From Takifugu bimaculatus (lineage: Eukaryota; Chordata; Actinopteri; Tetraodontiformes; Tetraodontidae), in NCBI GenBank assembly GCA_004026145.2, contig CP034976.1:13211887-13275886 (forward strand): 64,000 nucleotides of DNA, read 5' to 3'. The translations under genes were made by a program, and so were the position numbers. Of this stretch, positions 21,171-34,500 are shown piece by piece. Within the stretch, counting starts at the first letter, position 1. Every line of letters starts with the position of its first letter. The notes below the pieces were generated by a model. The model saw only the letters and a list, made by a program, of their open reading frames with translations. It was not told the DNA's origin and did no database searches.

Positions 21171-23319
21171 ATGTCGCAGAGACCGACTCAAACAAGAGGT
21201 AACAATTTTATTGTTAAAATTATTTTTTCTAATCGTTGAAGTATTTTACCTTTCACACAAAGTGCTACAATCTGTGGACCTTCGAGTGGCTGAGTGGTAA
21301 ATCACCATCATTAAGTTCTTGGCTAATGTTAGCTTAGCGTGCAGCATTTGTAGTCCTTCTCTGGTGATATAAACATATAATTCCTGACACCATACGCCAC
21401 CATGTCACTATTTTGCACTATTTTGCATGTATATATATTTATTAACGATACGCTTATTTCCATGCTGGTCTCAGACATGAACGGGCAAGCAGACGCTGAA
21501 ATTGACTACAAGAGAAAATACAAAAATCTCAAGAGAAAATTAAAGTTTCTCGTTTATGTAAGTATGGTCGTTATAAAACATACATTTAAAGTTGTTTTGG
21601 GTTTTTTGTGTGTGTATTTCTTCATTGTCCAATTTAAAATTTGCTCTCCCTTTTCCAGGAGCAAGAATGCTTTCAGGAGGAGCTGAGAAGAGCACAGAGG
21701 AAACTTCTCAAGATTTCCCGGGACAAAAGGTGAATTCTGCTCGTGTGGACGGAACAATGGGTCGTTTTCCAGTAAGAGCACATGGAAATAAACTTCATTT
21801 GCTTTCTAGCTTCCTTTTGGACAGACTGTTGCCGTATGAGAGGGTGGATGAAGACTCCTCGGGTAGGTGTTGAACATCAACTCCAGCTCATCCAGAACTA
21901 TTACCGTTCGACTGAAAGGTTCTCCTCTTTTCCAGACTCAGATGCAACGGTTTCTTCAGAAAATAGTGAAGGAGAAATCCTCGGAGAGCGAGAACGAGAG
22001 GCAGCAAAGAAGTATGCTGGCTATTTAAATAACTCTTGATTCATGCCATCGCAAGTCCTTTTTTCCTACTAAGCCAAGGATTCAGTGATGGAGTTATTAC
22101 AATGATAAATATATATTTTAAAAAATGAGAAAGTCTTTCTCGAATTAATCACACAACAGATGAAGTCACGATTGTATATTCTGCACTCTGTTAGTGTAAA
22201 TGGCTCTCGGACAATAAACCAATATTTTCCAGTATTTAGGGACTAAAAAATAAGGTTACTTGTCTACTATTAGTATGGAATTATAGAAAGTTATTTACTT
22301 ACGTGTGATTTACTAATGTGAAGGGAAAATGTATTTAGAAAAACTTATTTTGCTGCCGCGGATCATTTTCCCAGACACGCATGTTAGTTTTGTCTTGCCT
22401 TGATTGATTTTTTGTGCTTTTTGTCAGAAGACGAAGCAGTCCAGGGGCCTCTCTTCCTTCATCGGCCTCCCCTCACATCTCCCTGATGTCCCGTCAAGGG
22501 GTAAATTCCCTGCATTCACCTGGAGCTGCACCCTACCTGAACACTGTGAGTTAAAAAAAGTGGTAGTGAAACTTATCATTACTGCACTGTGGTGTCATCA
22601 CACTGATTGATTTGACATGATTTCTATCATTTCAGTATTTTATCATGTTATGCTGACATCAGTTTTATCTTTTATTTGATGATTGAGGGGCTCACAGTCA
22701 TCACATTATTCATTCTTTTGCGTTTGTGTGTCTGTCATGTCAATTGTCTGTGCTTGTGTGATTACTTGACAATCTGGGGCTGGTATGTGTGATGGGCAGA
22801 TGCCCTTCCCACCAGAAATTTTGGCTCCCCCAGCTGACCGAGTGAAGAAAGAAAAAAAACCAAAGACGCCTAAAAACAAGAAAGAGACCGCAGGGAAGGT
22901 GAGAGAGGAAAAGGGAGAATAAAACACTTGCCTATAAATATCACAAATGTGCCATTTTCACTCACAATATCCCATTTTCATTTGCATAGGATCACACTCA
23001 AGTACCATATGGATTTTTAGATCTCCACATTATTTTTGTCACCAGTTTACGGATTTGTTCTCTGCTGGCAACTTTTCCGTCATACACATTTTTGTATTTG
23101 TAACTGTTTTAGGTTTCTGCCCCAGTGGCATCTAATTATGCATCAGCAGCTGTAGGCGCTTCAGCAGCCAGGAATCCCTTCAGCTGGGTCCCCAGACAGA
23201 TGCTTAGCGGAGATGCAGCCGAGGAGGAGGGAGACAGTGATGGAGACAGTGACAGAGGAGATGAAGACCGAGGAGAGGGAGACGAAGCAGAGCTTGTCAT
23301 TGACATTCCCAATGAATGA
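21171..23319 (+). CDS. ino80e: ino80e, INO80 chromatin-remodelling complex subunit E
   Basis: INO80E is a small non-catalytic subunit of the nuclear INO80 nucleosome-remodelling complex. Coding exons: 21475-21557, 21659-21729, 21810-21862, 21936-22011, 22428-22545, 22800-22898 and 23113-23319 (stop 23317-23319), all phase-consistent. The usual start is ATG 21477, giving 234 residues against about 244 in human. Family landmarks are the N-terminal EIDYKRKYKNLKRKLKFL coiled coil, ECFQEELRRAQRKLLK, FLLDRLLPYE..DEDSSDSDAT, a basic KKEKKPKTPKNKK stretch and the acidic C-terminus ending LVIDIPNE. An upstream exon at 21171-21198 begins with ATG and joins in phase, which would add ten residues (MSQRPTQTRD). 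A five-codon upstream ORF sits at 21145-21162. The frame is intact and orthology is very likely. Confidence 0.95.
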
Positions 23320-23332
23320 AACCGGATATAAG

Positions 23333-23412
23333 CGTGTGTGTGTGTGTGTGTGTGTGTCTGTGTGTGTGTCTGTGTGTGTGTGTCTGTGTGTGTGTCTGTG
23401 TGTGTGTGTGTG
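23333..23412. repeat. (GT)n with TCTGTG interruptions
   Basis: GT tract of about 80 bases immediately after the ino80e stop, inside its 3' UTR. Confidence 0.95.
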
Positions 23413-23667
23413 ATGATGAAAGAATACAATGACTAGAAGAGGGAATTGTTTTCAGTTCAATGTTTGCAAAACAGGTTTGGCTCCCCCGTGTGGACGCTGT
23501 TGGTATTGCGACATTAACATATAGTGCAGGATTCTCTGTTTCTTACTGCGCGTCAATCATGATGTCTTTGCTTGTTACATACAACTGTGTTTGTCGTCAG
23601 AATCTTCTGTATGTTACTGATTCAAGTTATGAAAAGTTATGAAACCATTTTAAGGTATTTAAATCAA

Positions 23668-23673
23668 AATAAA
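23668..23673 (+). terminator. ino80e polyadenylation signal (AATAAA)
   Basis: AATAAA about 350 bases after the stop codon, followed by T-rich sequence. Confidence 0.6.
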
Positions 23674-23689
23674 TTCTTTTATTTTAACA

Positions 23690-24600
23690 GGCTTTTCTTT
23701 TTTGCATTTGTGTTGTGTTAGGTAGTTTTCGTTGGTAACACTTACAAGATAACTTGATGCCCCGCCCAAAACAACACCCTGACAGTCAGTCAGAAGGTAT
23801 GCTAGAGCCTGTGTTCTTGCATATTTTATGCTGACAGCATTTGCAACACCGAAGTGCAGAAACCTCAGGTGAAATCACACTTTTATTTGTTTACAAGACC
23901 TGTTAAAGAAGGTAGCACCCATGACAGACGCCTAAGGGAGACTTTAGATTTGTAATGCTCTGACTCTTTCTCATTTTTTAAAATGTTGAGAAATTGAAGA
24001 GTTTTTATTTTGAGGTTTGTGTGCACATTGTTGCCTGCACATAGCTGCTGTGTCTGAACTTTGCAAAGAGAAACAGAAATATCGTGTCTCAACAGGCCTC
24101 AAGAAGTATGAAAGTGATTTTGGAAGTGAAAGTATCCCAGAATCGCTGCACTGCAGCTGAGAGTGACCCATGGCTTGGACACATGCCAGCATGAATCCGT
24201 AGTGATGATTTCATGAACCAAATGTGGCGAGTCAAGACCTGAATTCAAGACCTGAGTGATGCAATTTTCTAAATGAAGACTTTCGCAATAGAATCTCAAG
24301 CTTCACCACCCTCAGACAAAAACTAATATCCAGGAATGCAGAAGTACAAGTAATTTACAGGGTTTGGGTGTGTGCTTGTGTACCTAGCAGCCACTGGAGA
24401 TAATGCTGTAACTATAGAGAGTAAAAGTGGGAGGGGTGTAGTGGAGGTGACCAGAGGGAGAGACGGTAGGGTGGAGCTGTCAGGAGGTGAGGCTGCGAGG
24501 GAAATGAAGTAGTGAGCAAGATTGTGCCTGCAACTCAAGGATTCTGCGAGGGTACAGCTGAAATGACAAACACGGCTTCAGACAAACCGGAGGAGAGAAT
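23690..24600. other. Intergenic stretch, nothing recognised
   Basis: No coding similarity, RNA gene or complete mobile element seen between ino80e and the ENDOD1-like gene. The last part (about 24420-24600) is purine-rich and may hold the promoter of the latter. Confidence 0.4.
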
Positions 24601-24746
24601 GAGGAGTGTGTGAGGAGGACCAGCCATCCACAGCCAACCTCCGATACTTTTCTATATACGGAATCTACTGGATAATTTATAAGCCTCTCCCTCTGTGTGT
24701 GTGTGGGAGGGAGAGGAGATTTGCTGAGCTCACCACCACCACCACC

Positions 24747-26903
24747 ATGCTGTGTTCTGCCCCTGCTGCTGTCTGGCTCCTGGTCGTGCTGAGCCCAGGC
24801 CTGTCGCTCTCAGCCGAGGACGTCTCTGAGTCAGGCTTCAGCCTCTGCCAGGACTGCTTCTACAGGCAGACGCCTCCTGCGGGGCCTCGGATGCACCCGC
24901 TCTGCCACAGACTGCCCGGGGGACAGGCGTTCGCCACTGTGTCCACGCCGACCTGTGACACGGCCGTCTACTCTGCCTTTCATCTGGGCCACGGATGGAC
25001 AGAAGAGGGACAGTTAGTGGTGAGGCTGAACTGTAGTGCTATTGTTTGTGAATAATGGCGTGACTATGACGAATCACATTTGAGTTCCAAACGGCATAAA
25101 TCCCTAATTGCAGAGTAAATGCAAAGATGATAACGTGTAGAAAGAAACCACATGGCTTGATTTTGATGCTTGTTTGTGTGATTTAATGTGATCACGTGGT
25201 CATTTTTGATGTCAGCATAATCACAGTGAAGTAACAAGCAGATGTGGTTCTTAGAATGAGCCATGTCATGTTCTCTGTCAATCATATTCAATTCTGCTTA
25301 TGATCATCATTTCTGCCAGACAGAGAATGAAGACAGCTCTGATGTTGTGGTCCCAGCTCTTCTCAGAGGAGGTGCTGGTCCATCCAACCCTGGATCACCA
25401 TCAGACCCACTGCTTCAGCTCTGGGACTCAACAGTCACAACACTGGTTCAGTCGGTCATTGGTCCTAATTGCAGCGCTTTAGGGGGTGATCTGTACATCC
25501 TGACTGGGAGGGGGCGTCTCTGGGCCGATGAGGATGGCGACAACTGTCAGACGAAGCTGCTGTGGTCTGCAGTGTGCTGCGCCGCCCCCGAGGGACAGAG
25601 CGGCTTCAGTGTTGGGTTCATCAGAGAGGCAGAAGAAGGGGAGAGGCAGGCGAGTGTCAGGGAGCTGGAGGAGGTGCTGGGAGTGGCAGAGCTCTTCTCT
25701 GGGGGGTGTGGAGGAGCACACGGGGCCACTTTGGAAACCACAGCAGACGTTCTCCGTGAAGACGTCACAAACACCCTCAGTCAGGCCGATGATGGCGCGG
25801 AGGTCGATTCAGACGCCACCGGCCACGATTCCAGGGAGGCCATTAGCAGCGGGGAGGTGGAAGGCGAGGTCGCTGATGTCGCTGACGTCGTGCAAAAGAC
25901 TTCAGCAGATGCAGCAACTTCAGAACGTGAAGAGCTGCAGGAGGGGGCGCCGTCAGGGGAGTCCTCGTCTCTGGATGAGAGTGCAGTTGAGCCAGAAACG
26001 GGCAGGAATTCCAGCAGCATTCTTCTCTTTGTCATTTCCACCACTGTGTCCATCCTCACAGCTCCGCTGCGGCCTGTGTTCTCCACCGTCACACAGGTGC
26101 CCGGACAGGTGATACAACCCAACTTTTAGCATCTTTTATAGGTGGCATTGAAACAAGCAGCATTTTAAGCACATTAAATGCATTTAGGCAGTGATTTATG
26201 TATAGACAATGTTTTACATTTTACGCCTTTTCCTCATTCCAGTTTGTCCTCTCTGAAACTTGAAGGACATGTTAGACCAGTAGGAGGTGTTAACTCTCCA
26301 TAGTGTCTTAGAGTGTGTGATTACTTCATTTACTTTCATTTTAGACTTTAAAAAAAGCACAACTTACTTTTATGTCTCCACCAGGTGACATATATCCTTC
26401 AGGAAGACCTCGCAGTTTTGTCCACCTTGCCTGGAGATACATTCTCTCTCCTCTACCTGTTGACCTCTGACCTCTTCTCCTGGATCGGAGCAGCTGCTGA
26501 TACTTTGTGGAGTTTTGGAAAAAACAGCTTTTCTCAGGCGTACCATTGCAGCTCCTGCATGCTGGGGGCCCTACTGGACAGCTGTTACACGGGGGTCACA
26601 GGCATAGGGACGCTGGCTGCAGATGTTGTGGGGATATTTGGGAATGGTCTGGATAACTGTTGGTGGGTTACCAAGTTCTTTGGGGGGAGGGCGTGGGACC
26701 AGAGCGAGGGGTATGTGGGAACAGTGGTGTCAGAGATGGGGGGCCAGGCAAAAGCTGTTGGCGGTGGTTTGGGAAGACTGGCATGGAGAAGTGGAAATGG
26801 GGCAGGTAATGTGTTTAGGATGGGAGGGGGCTTAATTCTGGGGGTGATAGACACAGCCATCGGTTTAGCCCGAGAGGCTTTTGGACAGGAGCAAGAGTCA
26901 TAA
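24747..26903 (+). CDS. ENDOD1-like protein (endonuclease-domain-containing 1 family), probably non-catalytic
   Basis: Three in-phase exons (24747-25019, 25320-26108, 26385-26903) give 526 residues. The ATG sits in a CACCACCACC context after an upstream in-frame extension that I reject, because a signal peptide starts here (MLCSAPAAVWLLVVLS). The family resemblance is CFYRQTPPAGP, ATVSTPTCDTAVYSAF, the GGDLYILTGRG strand and WSAVCCA, as in ENDOD1 and related extracellular DNA/RNA non-specific endonuclease-fold proteins. The RGH catalytic motif expected between the first two blocks is not present at the exon 1/2 junction, so nuclease activity is doubtful. After an acidic linker (about 230-320) comes a hydrophobic segment (about 324-338, ILLFVISTTVSIL) and a Gly-rich C-terminal region with further hydrophobic stretches. 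Length and layout match ENDOD1 (about 500 residues). Probably membrane-bound in the secretory pathway. Confidence 0.75.
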
Positions 26904-27173
26904 ATGGAGGAATAGTCTTTAGCAACAGCTGCTTCTGACTTATCTTTAGGTTTAGCTTGCAAATTTCTTCAGCCCTTTGAAGTGTGGAGGAGGAAGCGCT
27001 TCAGTTGATAAATCTTGGTAGATTTAGGATGGTTGTAGTTTTTCCACTGTCATTTGCTGTCCGAACAAACTGCTGTGCTTGAGAGGTGGGCTAAGCAAGT
27101 AAAACACTGTGTGATGCTTTTGGGTACAACAATTAAAAATAATGACTGCAAGTTTTAGCTAAATGTGTGTTTT

Positions 27174-27179
27174 AATAAA
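27174..27179 (+). terminator. Polyadenylation signal of the ENDOD1-like gene
   Basis: AATAAA about 270 bases past the stop codon. Confidence 0.6.
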
Positions 27180-27229
27180 ACATAATACTGGCTGAATGGT
27201 CTTTGTATAAAGTGGAATTTAAAAGTTTT

Positions 27230-27730
27230 TTGACCTTTTCATTTCTCCCCATTCTTATGTTGTGGCCTTCTGCTAAAATAAAATGTTGAAAAATCAAACA
27301 TCCACATTTTGCACTCCAAAATAACAAAGCTAAACAGAATATTTTATTTGTTGCAGATTTACGTAAAAAATGAACTGTTGCATTTAAATAGGTATTTACG
27401 TCGTACTTAATGCTTCGTTAAAGTGCTTTTGGCAGCAAACAGCCTCCAGCCTTCTTGGATATGTTGCCTCAAACATTTTCTACCTGGATTCAGGGATATT
27501 CTGCCACTTAGTTATGTAATTTCTCTCAAGCTAAGTCAGGAGGGATGAGGACATTTTCAGACACCTCCAGAGATGTTTAATTTGTTCAAGTCAGGCCCTT
27601 GGCTGGTGCATTCAAGGACATTTACAAAGTCCCTAACTCCTGTGTTGGCGGAGGTCCGGAGCACTCTGGTTCAGGTTAATGCATTCAAGGTGTTCTAAAC
27701 ATTTCTCCTTATACTTTTAAAAAAAAAAAA
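27230..27730 (-). mobile_element. Degenerate Tc1/mariner transposon remnant
   Basis: Read on the minus strand, the block encodes a decayed end of a Tc1-type transposase. VLECTSQGPDLN at about 27575-27625 corresponds to the conserved NVLEWPSQSPDLNPIE region just before the catalytic Glu, followed by a broken continuation. Flanking bases (GGATTCAGGGATATTCTGCCACT, split here at about 27487-27510) match common fish Tc1 elements as I remember them. Frames are broken by stops and indels, so it is inactive. Terminal repeats were not both located. Confidence 0.7.
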
Positions 27731-28018
27731 AGATTTGCAAATATGTCCAAAATCGCCCTTTTCACTTTCTGGCTTATTGAGTGTTGAATGCTGACATACA
27801 ATTGGAATTTCTATGCATAGATAAATAATATGTGTCTAGTAACAGCAAATAATGTAATCATAATAAAAACATACACAAATGCCTGCAATTAGCTGACGAC
27901 TTGACCAAATTAAAGGCAAGTGACTAAAACACTAACTTATTATACCGCTGCGCTCATTTATAAACAAAAGCAAATATTTCTTTTACTTCCGCGTTGTGGC
28001 GGAAGCAGTATATCAAAC

Positions 28019-28026
28019 CCGGAAGT
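28019..28026 (+). promoter_or_regulatory. ETS/GABP-type site at the vars1 promoter
   Basis: CCGGAAGT is the canonical ETS site, with a second ACTTCCG about 30 bases upstream in the opposite orientation. A noncoding first exon with a good donor (AAAGGTACGT, about 28112) follows, so this is the likely TATA-less vars1 promoter. Confidence 0.5.
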
Positions 28027-28509
28027 AGCTGCTGGCTCGTTGCGTCAGGCAGCGCATTGGAGTCGTGCGGCTCTTCTTCTCTAAGCTGACGTCTCTCTCC
28101 GCTCCATTCAAAGGTACGTACCGGTTGGAGTAGAAATGTTTTAAAGTTGTGGTTTTTGTTCAAGACTAACTTTAAGACCATCTTCAGCCTTGAGAAGTTG
28201 CAGAAACCCGCGTTTGACTGTTTGCATTTACAGCTTTGACAGTTCGGACAAGCTCACTCTGGTCAGCCTGGTTGTTACTTCTCCCCAGACATGTGGCATA
28301 GATCTGCGTTATATATGTAAAACAGATAATGACCTGCAACATCCAACAACTGACGCCATATATTTACTTAAATAATACAACATGCAATACAAATATTGTT
28401 GATAGAGTAGACGCAGTTGCTCGCATGCTTCCCAGCTCCTGACTGCTGATATTCAATGATTCCAATACTGAGTAATACACAGTGGAACTCCTTTGTGTCT
28501 CTGCTAGAG

Positions 28510-31500
28510 ATGGCCACTCTATATGTGTCCCCTCACCTGGATGACTTCAGGAGCCTTTTGGCTCTTGTTGCTGCAGAGTATTGTAGCTCATCTCGCCCAA
28601 GGACCCTCACCAAGGATCCTCCCGCCTCCCTGAATTCCAGTTCCAGACCAACCCTTCTGCTCGGAGCAAGAGAAGGAGACTCTGTCTTGAGTGGGGCCAG
28701 TGCCGTGTCCTGGTACCTGGCTTTGCAGGGCAAGAAGGCAGGTGGAAATGCAAAACAGCAGAGTCAGGTGTGGCAGTGGCTCAGTTTTGCAGACAACGAA
28801 CTTACCCCAGTGTCCTGTGCTGTGGTATTTCCACTCATGGGAATGACTGGATTGGACAAGAAGGTGAAGAATCCTTTCAGATTCTACAGTCGTGTAAGCT
28901 TTAGTCTTGTAAGTGTCTAATTTGATCTAACTTCTGGTTTTCTCAGATTCAGCAGAACTCTAGAGTGGAATTGATGAGAGTTCTAAAGGTTCTTGATCAG
29001 GCACTGGAACCAAGAACCTTCCTGGTGGGGGAGAGCATCACACTCGCTGACATGGCCGTTGCTATGGCAGTTCTCCTGCCTTTCAAATATGTGCGTAACG
29101 ATGTCTTTCTCTTTTTCCACAGTTTGAAATTCTGTGCAGCGCTGAGATAATTGTGCTACTCTGAAACCTTCTGTCCTTCTGTCCTGTCTAATTTTTTCAT
29201 ATGTAGGTTTTGGAGCCCTCAGACAGGAACGTCTTGATGAATGTAACACGATGGTTCACAACCTGCATCAATCAGCCAGAATTTCTGAAGGTTCTGGGGA
29301 AGATCAGTCTTTGTGAGAAAATGGTGCCAGTTACAGCAAAGACGAGTACAGAAGAAGCTGCTGCCGTCCACCCTGATGCTGCTGCTCTTAATGGTGAGCA
29401 CTCGTCCCTTACTTTGGATATAACTGACACGGATCTAGATTGTCCGTTAAATATTTTCTGATGCTTTTAGGCCCTCCAAAGACAGAAGCCCAGCTAAAGA
29501 AAGAAGCTAAGAAGAGAGAAAAGCTGGAAAAGTTTCAGCAGAAGAAGGAGATGGAGGCCAAGAAGAAGATGCAGCCAGTGGCAGAGGTTTGGAGGTTCCA
29601 CGTCACATCAAACACCACATCGCTCAACAACGTCACTAAACACATCTGTTGTTCTCTGCTTGATTTCTGCCACTTTTTTAGAAAAAGGCCAAACCTGAAA
29701 AGAGAGAATTGGGAGTGATCACATATGACATCCCCACTCCTTCTGGGGAGAAAAAAGGTTGGGACAGTTGGGATTTTTTCCCAAAATGAGACGCGTTGCA
29801 TGAAAAAAGTCTTTAGATTGCAGTTGTGTAGCTCTTCATAGCAGGAAAGAAGTGCAAACCCAGTCTGATGCCTTTGAGGGCAGATTATGGTCTGAGCAAT
29901 TTAAACACCTCCAACTTTGATCAGGGTTAATGAAGGGAATAAACGCAGGGGTCTTAATCAGGAAATAAATAAGCACTGATGGGTCCACAGAAGGCAAAAG
30001 CAAACCGTCAATGAAGCAGAGCAACTTTCTGCTAGACTGAAGTAGAGCAGGGTGGAGACGGTGCATACGTAGACAGCATTCTGCTTTTGCTTTCACTCTC
30101 AGCAGGAAGCCTCATATCTGGGGAATCAGTCACTCTAAAGCTGCTGCTGAAGCTGGAAGGCTGTGGAACACTTCTCTTTTGAAGTATTAGAAAATGTACA
30201 AGTTAAATGTTTGGACGCACCTTCTCATTTACTGGTTTTCCTTAGTTTTTCTTAGTTCCTACATTGCATATTTATAGAGGAATACTGACCCGACTCCCAC
30301 ACAACACAGCCGAGAATGTTGAAAATTCTATAAATCAACTCTTGGCAAGCACACTTCTTATTTAAACCTCATTAAATTGATGAAAGAATGCCAAGAAGGC
30401 ACACAGCTGTTATCAAAGCCTACAATGGGAATCTAACATATTTTGGTATTTTTGACCCTTTTTTACTCACTATGTAATTCTATATTTGTTGCTTCACAGT
30501 TTTGATGTCTTCAGTATGAATGAATGTATGATTCAGTATGAATCTACAATGAAGAAAGTAATAAAAATTAAGGAAAAACAATGGCCTGGAAAGGTGTGAC
30601 CAAGCTTTTGACTGATACTCTATATGATCCTATAGTTAAATAATTATCCTCCTCAAATCTCTGCGTACAGTTTTCCCGACCTTGAGTCATTTAGTTGGGA
30701 TTATTGTTCGTTTCTACAGCTGTATTTAAACCAAATTTCCATTTATCTTCCGGTATCAGATGTCGTTAGCCCACTTCCCGACTCCTACAGCCCTCAGTAT
30801 GTGGAGGCTGCCTGGTATCCATGGTGGGAAAAGCAGGGATTCTTCAAGCCTGAGTTTGGGGTGAGGGAGTCCACAAGAGAAGACCTTAAATATTTTATTG
30901 CACATATTTCTTTTTATTTTGGTCTCACCCGTCACAACCTCACTTTCTGCAGCGGAAGAGTATTGGCGAGCAGAACCCCCGGGGTATCTTCATGATGTGC
31001 ATCCCTCCTCCTAACGTGACCGGCTCGCTTCATCTGGGTCACGCGCTCACAAATGCCATCCAGGACACGCTGACCAGATGGTAGGTGCACGTGGAAAAGC
31101 CAAAGCTTCACCGTGAGATCTTGGGATGTGGAAGTCATTGCTGGAATGGCTGCGTTTCCCCTTCAGGCACAGGATGCGAGGCGAGACCACCCTGTGGAAC
31201 CCTGGCTGTGATCACGCTGGTATCGCCACCCAGGTGGTGGTGGAGAAGAAGCTGATGCGGGAGAAGGGTACGAGCCGCCACGATCTGGGCAGGGAAAAGT
31301 TCATCGAGGAAGTCTGGAAATGGAAGAACGAGTGAGTGATGGGAGTTGCTGGAAAAAGATAAAGGAGATGTAAATCCTTGAGATAACGAGGATTAAATGG
31401 TCTTTTTTTTGCCCTTTTAGGAAGGGAGACCGTATCTACCACCAGCTGAAGAAGCTGGGCTCGTCTTTAGACTGGGACAGGGCCTGCTTCACCATGGACC

Positions 31501-34500
31501 CTGTGAGTTCAACATTAAAGGCCTTTCAGTTGTTAAATGGGCACAAAAGTTGAGATCAGAAGAGTCCAATCACATCCTGATTGCTTTTTTCAAATTAAAA
31601 CGCTTAATGTTTTTCTCCTTTTGGTTATCAAGGGGGTCATTTGTTTGTTTTCTCTTTCAAATAATGGACCTGATTGACTTTTATTTTTCCCCCCCAGAAA
31701 CTTTCCTATGCAGTCCAGGAGGCTTTTATCCGTATGCACGATGAAGGAGTGATCTACAGGAGCAAGAGACTGGTGAACTGGTCCTGCTCACTCAACTCTG
31801 CCATCTCCGACATCGAGGTGGGTGCTTGGTGAAGAATAAACCCAGGGCAGTAATCTTGTGATTGAGTTTTGGGGGTGATATTTATTACATAATCACTATC
31901 AAGATGTCATATCTGCTGCAACTGGGATCTGTTGTATCACTGACAATAGAAAAACAAAAGAATCTCCCAAAAGTCACTTGAGAGTTTTACTTGGAGAGGA
32001 GGGAAGCTCATCCATATTTAAGGGGTCAGAGTTTACCAAAGTTTAATCATGCAGAATCATGATTAAAACTGTCAGATATGGTCTTAAGTGTGCAAATGGA
32101 TTAACCTCATAGCGCATGTGGAGCAGGTTCCGTCTGGGCCGCACGTGGAATTTCTCCCCTTTAAGATTTAACATCTGCACAGAATGAAGGCATTAAATCT
32201 CTGTCAAGAATCCTCAACGCTCCTGTGAGCTGCATGAAGAGCGTGTTAAACAGATAAAAGCATTAACCTCGTCTGGAATATAAAAGTGTGATGAGGACAA
32301 AGGGTTAGATTCTGTGGGTCCTTTTCTCCATCTCCAGTTTGGAGATTCCTTCCTCAATCATGACGAGAGCTTGTGGTTGGTTTGCAGGTGGATAAGAAGG
32401 AGCTCAGTGGAAGGACGCTGCTGCCAGTGCCCGGTTACAAAGAGAAAGTGGAGTTTGGCGTTTTGGTGTCTTTTGCCTACAAGGTGGATGGATCAGGTAA
32501 CTGGAGGAGTGTTGGAGGGAAATAAAGCCCCATGTGATGTCTCTGTGATCTTCATTTGTCTCTCTGCCTGCTACAGATGAGGAGGTGGTTGTAGCAACCA
32601 CTCGTATCGAGACCATGCTGGGAGACACCGCTGTAGCCGTCCACCCCAGTGACTCCAGATATCAGCATCTGAAGGGGAAAACGGTGCTGCACCCCTTCTG
32701 TGACCGCAAGATGCCCGTCGTCTTCGACGACTTTGTGGACATGAGCTTTGGAACAGGTAGGACAGGTTATAGGAGAAAAGGCCCTCCGCTGAATGTCGGT
32801 GTGCCCGAGTACATAATCATAACAAGTCATTAAGGCAGACTGATTTCCTCATTATGGCTTTTCCCTTTTTTTCCCCTCATCATCGCTGCTTCCTCCGTTC
32901 GTCTCAACCACTTTCTGTTCAGGTGCTGTCAAAATCACCCCAGCCCACGACCATAATGACTACGAGGTTGGAGTGAGACACAATCTGGCCTTCATCAACA
33001 TCTTGGATGAAAATGGCTTGCTCATTAACGTGCCTCCCCCCTTCCTGGTACGGTGTCTCATTATCACCAGTTCCCTGCCGTGCGCGCTCTCCCTCCATGA
33101 CACTTAATGTCAGCCTTCTTCACAGTTGGCTCAGGATAAGGGCTTCATGGACAAAATTTAAATTCTCACATTGTTTGCTTTGTAGGGTATGAAGCGCTTC
33201 GATGCCAGGAAGGCCGTGCTGCAGGCTCTCAAGGACCGAGACCAGTTCAAAGAAATCAAAGACAACCCGATGGTTGTCCCCGTCTGCAGGTCGGGGAGCG
33301 CAGGAGGGATTTTTTTCATATTTTAATCATATTCAGCATCTCACCAGTTGTGGATTAACCCTCACAGCCGATCCAAGGACATAGTGGAGCCGCTGATGAA
33401 GCCCCAGTGGTATGTGAGCTGCTCAGACATGGGCAAGCAGGCTGCAGATGCTGTCAGAGAGGGACGCCTAAAAATCATCCCTGATCACCACCTCAAAACG
33501 TGGTTCAACTGGATGGACAATATCAGGTGAGTGAAAGGGGTTTGAGAAGTAGACGGGACGATGGAGGCAACAAAGATGGAGATTCTGTTCAAATCATGGG
33601 CGTAATAATGGGTTCCCTCTGCCTCTCCTCCTCAGAGACTGGTGCATTTCGCGGCAGCTGTGGTGGGGCCACCGAATTCCCGCTTATTTCATCACTGTCA
33701 GCGACGCCTCTGTGAAGCCGGGAGAGGTAAGCCGAGGTCGCCGCTGCCCGAGAGTGGCGCTTATCACATTATGCAGTCGTTTCTGTCCATTATTCTACAT
33801 TTCTTTTCTCGTTTTAATCCCTTTTCCCCACTCAAGGACATGGATGGTCATTACTGGGTGAGTGGCCGAACACCAGAGGAAGCCAGAGAGAAAGCAGCGA
33901 AACGCTTCAACGTGTCTCCGGACAAAATCGCCCTCAGACAAGGTTGCATTTATTTCTGCTCCGCTGAGACAAGCGGCCCTCCAACTCTGTCACATCTTCT
34001 TTTACTGTCTGTATCTTTTTACATTTTAAATAAGATTTGAAGTTTTAAAGCAATTCTGTCCCCGTTGTAGATGAAGATGTTCTGGACACGTGGTTCTCGT
34101 CTGGCATTTTCCCGTTCTCCATCTTTGGGTGGCCCGATGAGGTGAACAACTGAAGAGGGCTTCAGTATTTTACTGCGTATTATTGTGTCATTGTGTAACC
34201 GTCTTTTGAATTTCTTCTTTTGTTGTGCTGTTTTTATGTATTAATGGGTTTTCTTTTAGACGGAGGACTTGAATGTTTTCTACCCTGGAACCTTGTTGGA
34301 AACGGGCCACGACATCCTGTTCTTCTGGGTTGCTCGTATGGTGATGATGGGCCTGAAACTGACTGGCAAGCTGCCGTTCAAAGAGGTGTGACTGAGCCAA
34401 AGTGCCACAACTGGAGCAGCAGCACGGCAGCATGTGGGGTAAAACAGTGCTGGCTCCTTCTCTGCAGGTGTACCTGCATGCAGTGGTGAGGGATGCCCAC

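Noticed and set aside
25528..26112. Arg/Ser-rich second frame over the ENDOD1-like exon
   Set aside because: It is an out-of-frame shadow; the conserved residues and splice phases belong to the other frame.
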